From: Halostella litorea
Lineage (GTDB): Archaea; Halobacteriota; Halobacteria; Halobacteriales; Natronoarchaeaceae
Reading direction: 5' to 3'
Length of the DNA stretch: 64,000 nucleotides
Assembly (NCBI RefSeq): GCF_004785955.1
Contig: NZ_SJER01000004.1
Coordinates: forward strand, 124,001 to 188,000
The position numbers and the translations under genes were made by a program. This document shows positions 54,561-63,482 of the stretch, one piece after another. How positions within the stretch are numbered: position 1 is the stretch's first letter; every line of letters starts with the position of its first letter. The notes under the pieces are model-generated. The model was not told the origin of the DNA. It did no database searches and worked only from the letters and a program-made list of their open reading frames with translations.

Positions 54561-54746
54561 TCACCGATCCCGCCTCTCGTCGTTCCCCGGCGGCCGGTTC
54601 GCCCCGCCGCGCGGGCCGGAAGGCGGCGCGTCGTCCCCCGCTCCACCGGCGTCGCTCGCGTCCGCGTCGAACAGCCGGAGGTAGACGGCCGCCCAGAGTT
54701 CGCCCCGCTTTCGCCGCGACGAGGCGGGGAGGCGGTCGCGGGGCAT
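54561..54746 (-). CDS. 61-residue basic microprotein in iron-regulated operon
   Basis: MPRDRLPASSRRKRGELWAAVYLRLFDAD..., basic N-terminus and a helical amphipathic stretch, then a Gly/Pro/Asp-rich tail. Its ATG follows the stop of the leader ORF by one base and its stop precedes the next ATG by one base. The tight packing supports a real gene despite the lack of known family. Confidence 0.55.
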   Translation of the reverse strand: MPRDRLPASSRRKRGELWAAVYLRLFDADASDAGGAGDDAPPSGPRGGANRPPGNDERRDR

Positions 54747-54747
54747 C

Positions 54748-54837
54748 TCAGATCGCCCCCGGACGCGCGGGTCGTGGCGTCCCTGGCGCGGCTCCGGCGG
54801 GCGACTGTCCCGGTCGGTGGAGGTCGCTGGGCGTCAT
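54748..54837 (-). CDS. 29-residue leader microprotein
   Basis: MTPSDLHRPGQSPAGAAPGT..., ATG at 54837, TGA at 54748-54750. The ATG is ~25-30 bp after a TATA-like TTTATATTTA (54861-54870, minus), so the mRNA would begin at the ATG itself. No homologue is recognised; it may exist only for translation coupling. Confidence 0.4.
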   Translation of the reverse strand: MTPSDLHRPGQSPAGAAPGTPRPARPGAI

Positions 54838-54842
54838 CAGTT

Positions 54843-54858
54843 TTTAGGCTAGCCTAAA
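54843..54858. promoter_or_regulatory. DtxR/IdeR-like operator
   Basis: TTTAGGCTAGCCTAAA, a perfect 16-bp palindrome matching the iron-regulator core (TTAGGNTANCCTAA). It lies between the TATA-like box and the start codon of the 29-residue leader ORF, where an iron-loaded repressor would block RNA polymerase. Confidence 0.75.
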
Positions 54859-54995
54859 TAAATATAAAGCTTCCCCTGCCCGCCGGGTCCGTGAGGCGAT
54901 GGAGGACACGGGACCCGACGAATACGCATGTGAGCGTCCGGGGCGCCGCCGCGGGCGACCAACACTTTTCACCCAGTCCGCCGAACCGCCCGACC

Positions 54996-56099
54996 GTGAC
55001 CGACGGGAGCGAGGCGGGCGACCCGCCGCCGGCGGCAGCCCTCCGCGACGCCATCGACCGGGAGGCGAGCGCGGAGGTGGAATCGCTGGTTCGGCGGCTG
55101 CGGGACGGGAGCGACGACGCGTGGAAGGACCGGCTGCGGGTGCTGCAGTCGGCCGCGGACACGGAGCCGTCGACCGTCGCGCCGGCGCTCCCGCTGTTCG
55201 ACGCGTTTCTGACGGACGGCGACCGGCCGGTTCGGCTGCGGGCGGTCAAGACGGTCGTCGCGGTCGCGGAGTCCCGCCCGACGGCCGTCGAGCCGCTCGT
55301 CGAGGTGCTGACCGAGCGCCTGTACGACGACTTCTACTTCGTGCGGGCCCGCGCCGCGGAGGCCCTGGGGCTGCTCGCCCGGGCCGACCCGTCGGCGGTC
55401 GACGCGACGACGGCGCGGGCGCGGTTCCTCGACTGCCTGGGGGACGAGAAGCCGGCGGCCCGCGGGAAGGCCGCGAAGGCCTTCGCGCACCTCGCCGCCG
55501 GGGACCCCGACGCGTGCCGGTCCGCCGTCGGGAACTTCGCCGCTCGACTCGACGACGAGAGCCCCGTGGTCCGCTTCTGGCTCGCCACGGCCGTCGCGAC
55601 CGTCGCGCTCGACCACCCGCAAACGGTGGAGCCGATCGGCGACGACGTCGCGGACCTGCTGGCCGACGGGAACCCGTTCGTCCGCGGCCGCGCCCTCGAG
55701 TGCCTGGGCGCGCTCCGCCGGGACGGCTGGCGGCCCGACGGGGCCGTCGACTTCGAACCGCACCTGACCGACGGGAACAGCTTCGTGCAGGCCCGGGCGT
55801 GCTGGGCGCTCGCGGGCGACGACGGTCGGGTCGAGGCGCACCGTCCGCGTCTCGAAGAACTAGCGCGGGCGGACGACGACGCCGTCCGGCGGGCGGCAAC
55901 CACGGCGCTCGACGGCCACGCGCACGGGGCGTCCGGGGCCGGGGTCCAACTGGTCGAGGACTTCCGGGACCCCGCGTACTCGTTCGACGCGGACGTCGAA
56001 CACCCGGAGCCCCGGGAGAACGCATGTCCGAACTGCGGAACGACGTACCCGCCGGCCGGCCCGCCGGTCTGCCCGACGTGTGACACGCCCGGACGATAG
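54996..56099 (+). CDS. HEAT-repeat protein with C-terminal zinc ribbon
   Basis: 367 residues, GTG start at 54996. HEAT-like helical repeats fill about 25-315 (VRLRAVKTVVAVAESRP, VRARAAEALGLLARADP, ARGKAAKAFAHLAAGDP, VVRFWLATAVATVALDHP, VRGRALECLGALR). It ends with a CPNC-CPTC zinc ribbon. HEAT scaffolds mediate protein contacts; PBS-lyase relatives handle phycobilins, but nothing supports that here. The short C-terminal ribbon suggests a nucleic-acid or protein docking role. It is separated from the iron operators on both sides, so its own regulation is unclear. Confidence 0.82.
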   Translation: MTDGSEAGDPPPAAALRDAIDREASAEVESLVRRLRDGSDDAWKDRLRVLQSAADTEPSTVAPALPLFDAFLTDGDRPVRLRAVKTVVAVAESRPTAVEPLVEVLTERLYDDFYFVRARAAEALGLLARADPSAVDATTARARFLDCLGDEKPAARGKAAKAFAHLAAGDPDACRSAVGNFAARLDDESPVVRFWLATAVATVALDHPQTVEPIGDDVADLLADGNPFVRGRALECLGALRRDGWRPDGAVDFEPHLTDGNSFVQARACWALAGDDGRVEAHRPRLEELARADDDAVRRAATTALDGHAHGASGAGVQLVEDFRDPAYSFDADVEHPEPRENACPNCGTTYPPAGPPVCPTCDTPGR

Positions 56100-56117
56100 T
56101 TTTAGGTTCGCCTAAAA
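56100..56117. promoter_or_regulatory. DtxR/IdeR-like operator, second copy
   Basis: TTTTAGG-TTCG-CCTAAAA: 7-bp perfect arms with a 4-bp centre. It stands before the 32-residue leader and FAD-oxidoreductase genes. Confidence 0.72.
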
Positions 56118-56156
56118 TTCGTAGCGCTTATGGTGGGATAGCGCGGCCCACATCAC

Positions 56157-56255
56157 ATGGACCGCCGAACCCCCGCTCGTCGGACGGACGTGCGACGCGA
56201 CCGCGTCGCGGAGACAGCCACTGGCCCGCGCTCGCCGGAGGGAGCCGACGGATGA
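56157..56255 (+). CDS. 32-residue leader microprotein
   Basis: MDRRTPARRTDVRRDRVAET..., Arg-rich. The stop TGA (56253-56255) overlaps the ATG of the oxidoreductase (ATGA), so the two are coupled. It parallels the 29-residue leader at 54837: both follow an iron operator and are basic and Pro/Arg/Thr-rich. Confidence 0.4.
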   Translation: MDRRTPARRTDVRRDRVAETATGPRSPEGADG

Positions 56256-57166
56256 CCGAAGCCGCCGACGCGTTCGACCCCGACGAGACGTGCGACGTCG
56301 CCGTCGTCGGGGGCGGCCCGGCCGGCTGTTCCGCGGGCGTGTTCACCGCCCGCTACGGCCTCGACACCCTCGTTCTCGACCGGGGGCGGTCGTCCCTCCA
56401 GCAGTGTGCCCACCTGGAGAACTACCTCGGCTTCCCGGGCGGCATCGACATCGACACGTTCTACGACCTGATGCACGCCCACGCGGAGGCGGCCGGCTGC
56501 CGCCTCGTCGACGACTTCGTCGACGCCGTGACCCGGACTGCCGACGGGTCGGGGTTCGCCGTGGAGACCCAGGACGGGCGCGCCGTCGAAGCCGAGCGCG
56601 TCGTCGCCGCGACCAGGTACGACAGCGAGTACCTCGAACCCCTCGACAAGGGGGAGATGTACGAGACGCACAACCACGGCGGCGAGAAGCACCGGCACTT
56701 CGACCGGTCGTACGCCGACCCCGACGGGCGAACGCCGATCGACGGGCTCTACGTCGCCTCGCCCGTCGACGACCGGAACCAGCAGGCCATCACCGCGGCC
56801 GGACAGGGGGCACGCGTCGGCCGGCACGTCGTCGGCGACGTCCGCGGGGACCGGGGGTACTGGGACGACGCCGCCGAGCGCGTCGACTGGGTGCGCCGGG
56901 AGCGGGCGCGCGACCCGGAATGGGGGACCCGCGACCGGTGGCGGGAGGCGTTCGACGAGCGGATGCCCGACGACCTCGACCTCCCGGCGGAGACCGTCGA
57001 GGAACTGCGGGAGGCGGAGGTCGACGACCGGCTGGACGCGTACATCTCCGACGAGGAGATCGAGGCCCGCAGGAAGCGGGCCCACGACCGCATCCTCGAC
57101 CACCTGGACACGGAGCGGATCCGCGCGTACCTCGACCGGGTCGACGCGGAGTCGGCGGACGGTTGA
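56252..57166 (+). CDS. FAD-dependent oxidoreductase, thioredoxin-reductase-like, iron-regulated
   Basis: 304 residues. The dinucleotide motif is VAVVGGGPAGCSAGVFTARYG, with LVLDRG at the second strand. LENYLGFPGGID follows; this is the usual position of the TrxR-like segment. No CxxC redox pair is present, so it is not a true thioredoxin reductase. GLYVASPVDDRNQQAITAAGQGARVG is the FAD-binding end. The last ~90 residues are an acidic helical extension. Such proteins sit near iron uptake in haloarchaea and may reduce ferric siderophores. The DtxR-like operator directly upstream supports iron control. Confidence 0.82.
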   Translation: MTEAADAFDPDETCDVAVVGGGPAGCSAGVFTARYGLDTLVLDRGRSSLQQCAHLENYLGFPGGIDIDTFYDLMHAHAEAAGCRLVDDFVDAVTRTADGSGFAVETQDGRAVEAERVVAATRYDSEYLEPLDKGEMYETHNHGGEKHRHFDRSYADPDGRTPIDGLYVASPVDDRNQQAITAAGQGARVGRHVVGDVRGDRGYWDDAAERVDWVRRERARDPEWGTRDRWREAFDERMPDDLDLPAETVEELREAEVDDRLDAYISDEEIEARRKRAHDRILDHLDTERIRAYLDRVDAESADG

Positions 57167-57191
57167 GGGGCCGTCGGCGTCCGGGGACGGC

Positions 57192-57620
57192 TCACGCCTC
57201 CGGAAACGCCTCGAAGTCCGCCGGGTCGGCGCTCGGCGGCAGGGAGACGGGCACAACTGTCGAGACGCCCTTCACCGTCCGCGCCCCGTCGAGGTCGGGC
57301 CCGACGAGCCGCGGACCGTCGGCGTCTATCGGCTCCCCGTCCCGGGCGACCGCCAGCACGCATTCGAGCGCGGCCCGGACGTCGAGGCAGGCGCGGTAGC
57401 CGTCGCCGCTGGCGACGACGAGGTGGGTCGTCTCCGGCGGGACGTCCCTCGCCTCCACGAGGGCCGCGACGGGGACGCCGCGCCAGGTTGCGGTCGTCCA
57501 GTCCCCCGTCGCACAGCGGATCTCGGCGGGGCGCTCGATGGATTCGAGGCCGTCGAGCGCCAGCGACGCGACGTCGATGGGGGGTGCCGTGCGGTCGGCC
57601 GCCGCGATCGGTGAATCCAT
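57192..57620 (-). CDS. molybdopterin-binding oxidoreductase-like domain protein
   Basis: 142 residues. It reads like a compact piece of the sulfite-oxidase molybdopterin domain: IRCATGDWTTATWRGVPVAALVEARDVP, VVASGDGYRACLDVRAAL, and RLVGPDLDGARTVKGV near the end. The first Cys aligns with the Mo-liganding Cys position. The full SUOX fold is about 200-250 residues, so this is a reduced version. It is divergent from the methyltransferase gene. Start ATG 57620 drops an Arg-rich extension. Confidence 0.7.
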   Translation of the reverse strand: MDSPIAAADRTAPPIDVASLALDGLESIERPAEIRCATGDWTTATWRGVPVAALVEARDVPPETTHLVVASGDGYRACLDVRAALECVLAVARDGEPIDADGPRLVGPDLDGARTVKGVSTVVPVSLPPSADPADFEAFPEA

Positions 57621-57753
57621 TGGCCCGTTCGGAACTTGCCGGGAGCGCTCCTTAAATCGACGCGCCGGCTCCCACGCGGCGGGAACGTCGGCCGGCGGGA
57701 GCCCCACGCCCCGGGTGCGGCAGACCTTTACGGCCCGGCCACCGCGACCAAAC

Positions 57754-58356
57754 GTGGATTCACACGACGTCCGGCGCGCCTGGGCGGACCGCTCCGGCGA
57801 GTACTCGCCGAGGTACTACGCCCACTACGGGCCGGACGAGACGAGCGAGCTGATCCGGTCGACCCTGGAGCGCCGCGTCGGCCGCGACGCGCGCGTGCTG
57901 GAGGTCGGCTGCAGCGCCGGCCGGCACCTCGCCGCGCTCGCCGACGCGGGGTTTACCGACCTGACCGGCGTCGACGTCAACGGCGACGCGCTGGACGTGC
58001 TCGCCGAGACGTATCCGGATCTGGCGGCGACGGGGACGTTCCACGAGAGTACGATAGAGGAGTACGTCGCGGACGTCAACGACGGCGCGTTCGACGCGAC
58101 GTTCTCGGTCGAGACGCTCCAGCACATCCACCCGGACGCCGAGTGGGTGTTCGACGAACTGGTCCGGATCACGGACGGCGTCCTCGTCGTCGTGGAAAAC
58201 GAGAGCGGGGAGGCGGGGACGGTGAACTACGTCGACGAGGACGTGCCGCTGTACTACCGCGACTGGAGCACGGTGTTTTCCGAGCGGGGCCTCGTCGAGG
58301 TCGACGCGACCGCGCTCGACCGGGACACCGCACGGGTGTTCCGGACGCCCGACTGA
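57754..58356 (+). CDS. class I SAM-dependent methyltransferase
   Basis: 200 residues, GTG start. Motif I is VLEVGCSAGRHLAALADAG; motif II/III cover LTGVDVNGDAL, then FDATFSVETLQHIHPDAEWVFDELVRITDG. It lacks a recognisable specificity domain; substrate unknown. It converges with the DHFR gene. Confidence 0.86.
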   Translation: MDSHDVRRAWADRSGEYSPRYYAHYGPDETSELIRSTLERRVGRDARVLEVGCSAGRHLAALADAGFTDLTGVDVNGDALDVLAETYPDLAATGTFHESTIEEYVADVNDGAFDATFSVETLQHIHPDAEWVFDELVRITDGVLVVVENESGEAGTVNYVDEDVPLYYRDWSTVFSERGLVEVDATALDRDTARVFRTPD

Positions 58357-58381
58357 CGCCGGCGACTCGGGGGGAGCAGGT

Positions 58382-58858
58382 CTACCGGTCGGCCGGCCGC
58401 CACTCTTCCAGGGTGTACCCCTCGTACGGCGTCTCGTCGACGAGTTCCCAGCGGTCGCGGTCGAACGCGGGGAACGACGCGTCTCCTTCGTACTCGCCGT
58501 GAACCCGGCTCAACAGCATGCGGTCGTAATGGGGCAGGAACGCCGCGTAGATGGCGCTCCCGCCCAGCACGTACAGCGTCGAGCACCCGCGGTCGCGGGC
58601 AACGTCGAGCGCGGCCGCCGGGCTTCCAGCGTGGGTGACCGCCGGGTCCTCGTACGACCGGTCGCTCCGGCTCAGAACGATCCGGTGCTCGCCGGGCGGG
58701 TCGTCGAACATCTCGAACGTCCGCCGGCCCAGCACGACCGTCTCGCCGGCGACCCGCTCCCGGTACCGCCGCACCTCCTCGGGCAGGTCCCACGGGAGGG
58801 TCGGCCCGTCGCCGATGACGCCGTTTTCGCCCACCGCCGCAACAGCGATGACTTCCAT
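58382..58858 (-). CDS. folA: dihydrofolate reductase
   Basis: 158 residues. NGVIGDGPTLPWDLPEEVRRY is the DHFR substrate/NADPH start, VVLGRRTFEMF the second motif and LYVLGGSAIYAAFLPHYDRMLLSRV the classical end. It reduces dihydrofolate to tetrahydrofolate with NADPH. The start at 58858 is the family start (MEVIAVAAVG). Confidence 0.93.
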   Translation of the reverse strand: MEVIAVAAVGENGVIGDGPTLPWDLPEEVRRYRERVAGETVVLGRRTFEMFDDPPGEHRIVLSRSDRSYEDPAVTHAGSPAAALDVARDRGCSTLYVLGGSAIYAAFLPHYDRMLLSRVHGEYEGDASFPAFDRDRWELVDETPYEGYTLEEWRPADR

Positions 58859-59073
58859 GCCCCGGCGTTCGCGCTGCGACGAGTAAGTCCCGTCGCTCCG
58901 TGACGACGCAGGCACCACCAACGTTTATGACACGGCGAGGGCCATGGGCACGTAGAGCCCACCGATGACCTCTCCCTCCCCCTTCTGAGCCGGCCGGCGT
59001 CTCGGTCGCCGCGACCGGGGCCCCGCGGCCGGCCCGGCCCCGCATCGCCCGCGAACAGCGACAGGAGACACGC

Positions 59074-59643
59074 ATGCCAGGACCGACGTTCATCGAGTGC
59101 GACCGGATCGAGCTCAGACCGCCCGGGGAGGAGGACATCGAGTTCCTCCTGACGGGCGTGAACCATCCCGAGGTGCGCCGGCACATCGGCGTCTTCCGGA
59201 CGCCGTACTCCGAGGAGACCTACCGCGAGGAGCTGTGGCCGGTCGACACCGACGCCGACGGCGTCACGCTGCTGCCCGTCCCGACCGCCGGCGAGTTCGC
59301 GGACGAGCCGGTCGGGTCGGTACAGCTGTATCCGATCCGGGAGGCCGACGGGTACGCGAACTTCGGCGTCTGGTTCCACCCCGACGCCTGGGGCCGGGGG
59401 TACGCCCTGGAGGCGAGCGCCCACCTCCTCGACTACGGCTTCAGCGACCTCCGCCTCCACCGGGTGTCGGCGACGGTACGGGCCGGGAACGACGCCTCCT
59501 GCCGGCTCTGCGAGCGGCTCGGCTTCGTCCACGAGGGGACCACCCGCGAGACCGAGTTCGCCGACGGCGAGTACGTCGATGTCGAGCGGTACGGGCTGCT
59601 CGTCGACGAGTGGGACGGCCCCGACGCGGTGCTCGAGGGCTGA
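59074..59643 (+). CDS. GNAT family N-acetyltransferase (RimJ/RimL-like)
   Basis: 189 residues. The acetyl-CoA motif appears in NFGVWFHPDAWGRGYALEASAHLL (motif A, GxGxA variant), and LRLHRVSATVRAGNDASCRLCERLGFVHEG gives the later C-terminal region. It resembles haloarchaeal RimJ/RimL-type GNATs; substrate unknown. Confidence 0.88.
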   Translation: MPGPTFIECDRIELRPPGEEDIEFLLTGVNHPEVRRHIGVFRTPYSEETYREELWPVDTDADGVTLLPVPTAGEFADEPVGSVQLYPIREADGYANFGVWFHPDAWGRGYALEASAHLLDYGFSDLRLHRVSATVRAGNDASCRLCERLGFVHEGTTRETEFADGEYVDVERYGLLVDEWDGPDAVLEG

Positions 59644-59739
59644 CCGCGCTGCGACCCGTCCGACGGCGGCCGACCACACCGCCGCCCGACGACGCGTCGC
59701 TGTCGGAGAACTTTACTGTCGGGCCGCGGAGCGACCCCT

Positions 59740-60507
59740 ATGGACGTGCGCGACACCGCGGTCGAGGCGTGCCGTGCGGGCGGCGAGTACCTCCGCGAGC
59801 GGTTCGCCGCCGGGACCACGGACGCGGAGTTCGACGAACACGACGTCAAGGCGGTGGCCGACCGCGAGTCCGAAAAGCGCATGCTGTCGGTCATCCGCGA
59901 CGCGCATCCCGACCACCACGTGTACGCCGAGGAGTCGGGCGACCACGAGGGGGACGGCGAGTGCTCGTGGATCGTCGACCCGCTCGACGGGACGAACAAC
60001 TTCACCGCCGGGCTGCCGACGTTCGCGACAGCGGCGGCGGTGCGCCGGGACGGGTCGCCGGCCGCGGCGGCGGTCTACCTCCCGGTGCTCGACGACCTGT
60101 ACGTCGCCGCGGCCGGCGACGGCGTGCGCTTCAACGGGGCGACGGTGACAGCGACCGGGCGCGATGAACCGGTCGCCCACGCGACCGTCGCGTTCGTCAT
60201 CGGCCACCGCGTGAAGCGGGAGGCGGCGTGGATGGAGACCGCGACCGGGATCGACGCCGCGCTGACCGACCGCTGCAAGCGCCGCATCGAGACGTGGTCG
60301 CCGACAGTCCACTGGGGCCTGCTCGCCCGGGGCCGGATCGACGGGTTCGTCTGTTACCGACCGGACCGCGAGGAGCAGGTGGCCGGGGAACTGCTCGCGC
60401 GGGAGGCCGGCTGTGTGGCGCGTGCGGACGGCCCGCTATCGGTCTTCGCCACGGACGGGGCGACGGCGGACGCGCTGTGGGACACCGTCGCGCCGGAGCG
60501 GCCATGA
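59740..60507 (+). CDS. inositol monophosphatase family protein
   Basis: 255 residues. The Mg2+ sites are visible: YAEESGDHEG and WIVDPLDGTNNFTAGLP (the DxxDGTxxF motif). C-terminal VHWGLLARGRIDGFV corresponds to the third-metal region. It would dephosphorylate inositol phosphate or fructose 1,6-bisphosphate in archaea. Alone on its strand. Confidence 0.9.
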   Translation: MDVRDTAVEACRAGGEYLRERFAAGTTDAEFDEHDVKAVADRESEKRMLSVIRDAHPDHHVYAEESGDHEGDGECSWIVDPLDGTNNFTAGLPTFATAAAVRRDGSPAAAAVYLPVLDDLYVAAAGDGVRFNGATVTATGRDEPVAHATVAFVIGHRVKREAAWMETATGIDAALTDRCKRRIETWSPTVHWGLLARGRIDGFVCYRPDREEQVAGELLAREAGCVARADGPLSVFATDGATADALWDTVAPERP

Positions 60508-60631
60508 CCGGAGGTCGCCGTTGCGGGCGCGTTCCGGGGGTCTCGACGGGTCGTTCACCGGACGAACGCCGACCCCGCGCCGCGAGCGGGGATCGATCGT
60601 TTCTACTCGGTCCGCGGGCCAGGCACGCACG

Positions 60632-61669
60632 ATGATAGCTGGGGGTATCCTGCCGGACTCGCCGGCCGTGAACGTGCTCGTCATCGGCGTCGCGTCGGCG
60701 GCGATCTGGGTCGGGAGCGGCTGGCTGGAGGAGTCGGCCGAGCGCCTGTCGGCGTACTACGGGCTGCCGGCGGTCATACAGGGGTCGCTCGTCGTCGCCG
60801 TCGGCTCCAGTTTCCCGGAACTGGCGAGCGTGGTGTTCACGGCGCTCGCCGGCGTCTTCGACATGGGCGTCGGTGCGATCGTCGGCTCGGCGATCTTCAA
60901 CATCCTCGTGATCCCGGCACTCGCGGGGGTGGCCTCGGATGGTGAGCTGGAGACGAGCCGGACGCTCGTGTACAAGGAGGCGCAGTTCTACATGATAGCG
61001 GTCGCGACGCTCGTGGTCACGTTCGCCCTCGCCGTCATCTACCTGCCCGTCGACGGCGGGCCGACGCTGGCGGGCCGCGTCACCCGGCCGCTGGCCGCGA
61101 TCCCGCTGTTGCTGTACGGGCTGTACCTGTTCATCCAGTGGCAGGACGTCAGCGACCACGAGGCCGACGCGCCCGCGACGGAGCCGAACGTCCCGCGGGA
61201 GTGGGGTAAGCTCGCCGCCGGCCTGCTCGTCATCCTGGTCGCCGTCGAACAGCTCGTCGGCGGGGTCGAGTCGCTCGGCGCGACGTTCGGCATCCCCGAG
61301 TTCCTAGCGGGCGTGGTCATCGTCGCGGCGGCCACGAGCCTCCCGGACACGCTGGTGAGCGTCCGCACGGCGAGGGCCGACAGGGGGCTGACGAGCCTCG
61401 GCAACGTGCTCGGCTCGAACACGTTCGACCTGCTCGTCGCCATCCCGCTCGGCGTGCTCATCGTCGGCACCGTCACGGTCGATTTCGCCGTGGCCGTCCC
61501 CATGCTGGGCGTGCTCACGCTCGCGACCGTCGTCCTCTTTGCGTTCCTGCGGACGGATCTCTCCCTGACGGACGGGGAGTCGTACGCGCTCCTCCTGCTG
61601 TACGGCCTGTTCGTCGCCTGGGTCGCCGCCGAAGCGGTCGGCGCGACTGGGGTCCTCAAGGGCGGATGA
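60632..61669 (+). CDS. sodium/calcium exchanger family membrane protein
   Basis: 345 residues with about ten spans in two inverted halves. Half 1 has VVAVGSSFPELASVVFTALAG and GAIVGSAIFNILVIPAL; half 2 has VIVAAATSLPDTLVSVRTARA and LGNVLGSNTFDLLVAIPL. These are the alpha-repeat signatures of CaCA exchangers, with Glu and Asp ion ligands. It exports Ca2+ or another cation using Na+ or H+. The start at 60632 follows the family length. Confidence 0.9.
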   Translation: MIAGGILPDSPAVNVLVIGVASAAIWVGSGWLEESAERLSAYYGLPAVIQGSLVVAVGSSFPELASVVFTALAGVFDMGVGAIVGSAIFNILVIPALAGVASDGELETSRTLVYKEAQFYMIAVATLVVTFALAVIYLPVDGGPTLAGRVTRPLAAIPLLLYGLYLFIQWQDVSDHEADAPATEPNVPREWGKLAAGLLVILVAVEQLVGGVESLGATFGIPEFLAGVVIVAAATSLPDTLVSVRTARADRGLTSLGNVLGSNTFDLLVAIPLGVLIVGTVTVDFAVAVPMLGVLTLATVVLFAFLRTDLSLTDGESYALLLLYGLFVAWVAAEAVGATGVLKGG

Positions 61670-61728
61670 GCGCCCGCACCACCGGGGACGCCGGTCGCAC
61701 GACGTCGGACCGGTCGTCCCCCCGCGGC

Positions 61729-61935
61729 TCAGACCTTCTCCAGCATCCCCCCGGCACACTGCGAGCACGTGTCGCTCGGAGGTTCGATCAGCACCGCCCG
61801 ACACGACGAACACTCGTAGAGGTCGGCCGACCGCGTGGCCCGGCCGGACCGGTCGGCGACCGACGGCACCAGGCTGGCCCCCGTCGACAGTACCCCGTTC
61901 CACCGCGACCACACCTTGGATACGATTTCGCGCAT
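61729..61935 (-). CDS. small C-terminal zinc-ribbon protein
   Basis: 68 residues from ATG 61935. The C-terminal half has ECSSC and CSQC pairs for a zinc ribbon; the N-terminal half is a basic Trp-containing segment (MREIVSKVWSRWNGVL). A longer ORF exists but its extension looks random. It is convergent with the exchanger gene. Confidence 0.7.
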   Translation of the reverse strand: MREIVSKVWSRWNGVLSTGASLVPSVADRSGRATRSADLYECSSCRAVLIEPPSDTCSQCAGGMLEKV

Positions 61936-62154
61936 ACCGAATCGAAACGGATACGGGCGGATGAATCCGCGGCCAAAAGAAATAGGTATCACCGCGCTCG
62001 GGGGCGCAGCGACGACCGGGACCGCTCCCATGCCGGTGCGGCCGGGTGAGGGGAACGAATAAACCGCCGCGACGTCACTAGCGGCGCGTGATGGCCCGAC
62101 CACGCCCGACGCGGTCGCGGGGAACCGACGCGCGGCTCATGCCGGTGGTATTGC

Positions 62155-62589
62155 GTGGCTGAGACGCTGTTCCGGCGCATACTCGTTCCGATAGCGAACG
62201 AGGACGACGCCGCGGCGACCGCCGCCGCGCTCGGCCCGTATCTCGACGGCGCGGCCGCCGAGGTGGTCGCGGTCGCGGTCGTCGAGAAAGCCGGCGGCGC
62301 GCCGGACAAGGCCTCGGTGGAGCAACGCGAGCGCCACGCCGAGGCGTCGTTCGACCGCTTCCGGACCGGACTCGGGGACGTCGACGTCGAGACGGAGATC
62401 CGGTACGGGACCGACGTCGCCGAAACGATCGTCGACGCCGCCCACGACGTCGGCGCGAGCGCCATCGTCTTCACCCCCCGCGGGGGGAGCCGGTGGATCA
62501 AACTCCTGACCGGTGACGTGACGACGAACCTCGTCGCCGACAGCGACCTGCCGGTCGTCGTCCTGCCGGACCCCGGGGACGGGGAATGA
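62155..62589 (+). CDS. universal stress protein (UspA family)
   Basis: 144 residues, GTG start. The first strand is RRILVPIANEDDAAA; the ATP/phosphate region is AIVFTPRGGSRWIKLLTGDVTTNLVADSDLPVVVLP, a modified G-x2-G-x9-G(S/T) signature with TG-DV instead of GS. Probably nucleotide-binding and induced by stress. Confidence 0.88.
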   Translation: MAETLFRRILVPIANEDDAAATAAALGPYLDGAAAEVVAVAVVEKAGGAPDKASVEQRERHAEASFDRFRTGLGDVDVETEIRYGTDVAETIVDAAHDVGASAIVFTPRGGSRWIKLLTGDVTTNLVADSDLPVVVLPDPGDGE

Positions 62590-62751
62590 CGGCGGTTTCA
62601 CTCTAATAGTCTCACCCGTCCCGTTACCGGCGAGAGCGAACGCTCCGGGACGGCCGCCGTTTTCCGTACTATGGTATGTGGTAACAGTCGGGTAGGTTCG
62701 GACGAGGAACCGGTCAGCAGAGTCTAAACCCCGCCGCCCTTCCGGATCGGC

Positions 62752-63144
62752 ATGTCCGTCGACGCCAAGCAGGCCGAGAAACGTGTCATCGAACGATGGG
62801 ACGAGGTGTTCAGGGCGCTGTCCGCGGAGCCCCGTCGGCAGATGGTTGTCGCGCTGCTGGAGGCCCCGCCGGACCGGGAACTGTCGCTGCCGGAGGCCGC
62901 GAACCCGCCGTACCGCCTCATGGACCCCGAGGATCTGTACGTCGAACTCAAACACTCGCACCTCCCGCTGCTGGAGTCGGCGGGGTTCGTCGAATACTCG
63001 ACCGACCCGCTCCGGGTCGCACGGGGGCCGAACTTCGAGGAGGCCGCGGTCGTGTTCGAGGCCCTCCAGCGGAACGCCGACCGGATCCCGGATCCGCTCG
63101 TCCACGGCTGTCAGCGGCTCGAAGAGCGGAGGCAGCGCTCGTGA
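62752..63144 (+). CDS. haloarchaeal winged-helix (DUF7344-like) protein
   Basis: 130 residues. EVFRALSAEPRRQMVVALLEAPP is the first helix pair, LYVELKHSHLPLLESAGFVEYSTDPLRVARGPNFEEA the recognition helix and wing. Such proteins are abundant in haloarchaea and mostly uncharacterised. The next gene overlaps its end by four bases (GTGA). Confidence 0.8.
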   Translation: MSVDAKQAEKRVIERWDEVFRALSAEPRRQMVVALLEAPPDRELSLPEAANPPYRLMDPEDLYVELKHSHLPLLESAGFVEYSTDPLRVARGPNFEEAAVVFEALQRNADRIPDPLVHGCQRLEERRQRS

Positions 63145-63401
63145 GCGACCGCGGGCGGGCGGCGGTCGACGTCGCCCGGGCGCTGGCGCGCGTCGAGGGC
63201 GTCGCGCCGCACGAACTGGGGTACAGCCTCCAGGAGTACGTTGACGCCGACAGCATCGACCGGCTGGCGGCCATGGAGGACGCCGACTGGACGCTGACGT
63301 TCGCGGTGCCCGACCACGAGGTGACGGTCCATAGCGACGGCCGCGTGCTGGTCGACGGCGAACGTAGGGAGCCGGAGGAGACCGGCACGCTCGAACGCTG
63401 A
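63141..63401 (+). CDS. HalOD1-type output domain protein
   Basis: 86 residues, GTG start overlapping the previous stop. VDVARALARVEGVAPHELGYSLQEYVDADSIDRLA then a strand/wing segment VTVHSDGRVLVDG match the HalOD1 pattern. It is likely co-expressed with, and may act with, the winged-helix protein just upstream. Confidence 0.75.
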   Translation: MSDRGRAAVDVARALARVEGVAPHELGYSLQEYVDADSIDRLAAMEDADWTLTFAVPDHEVTVHSDGRVLVDGERREPEETGTLER

Positions 63402-63482
63402 CCGGCCGCCGCCCCCGCTTCGGCGTCGGCAAACCCCGCTCCGAGCCACAGGTTCATGGGCAGGTCCCGAGAAGGGGGCGAC

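Noticed and set aside
56252-57166. Thioredoxin reductase
   Set aside because: FAD-binding pattern fits, but the CxxC redox pair is missing, so it cannot reduce thioredoxin by the usual mechanism.
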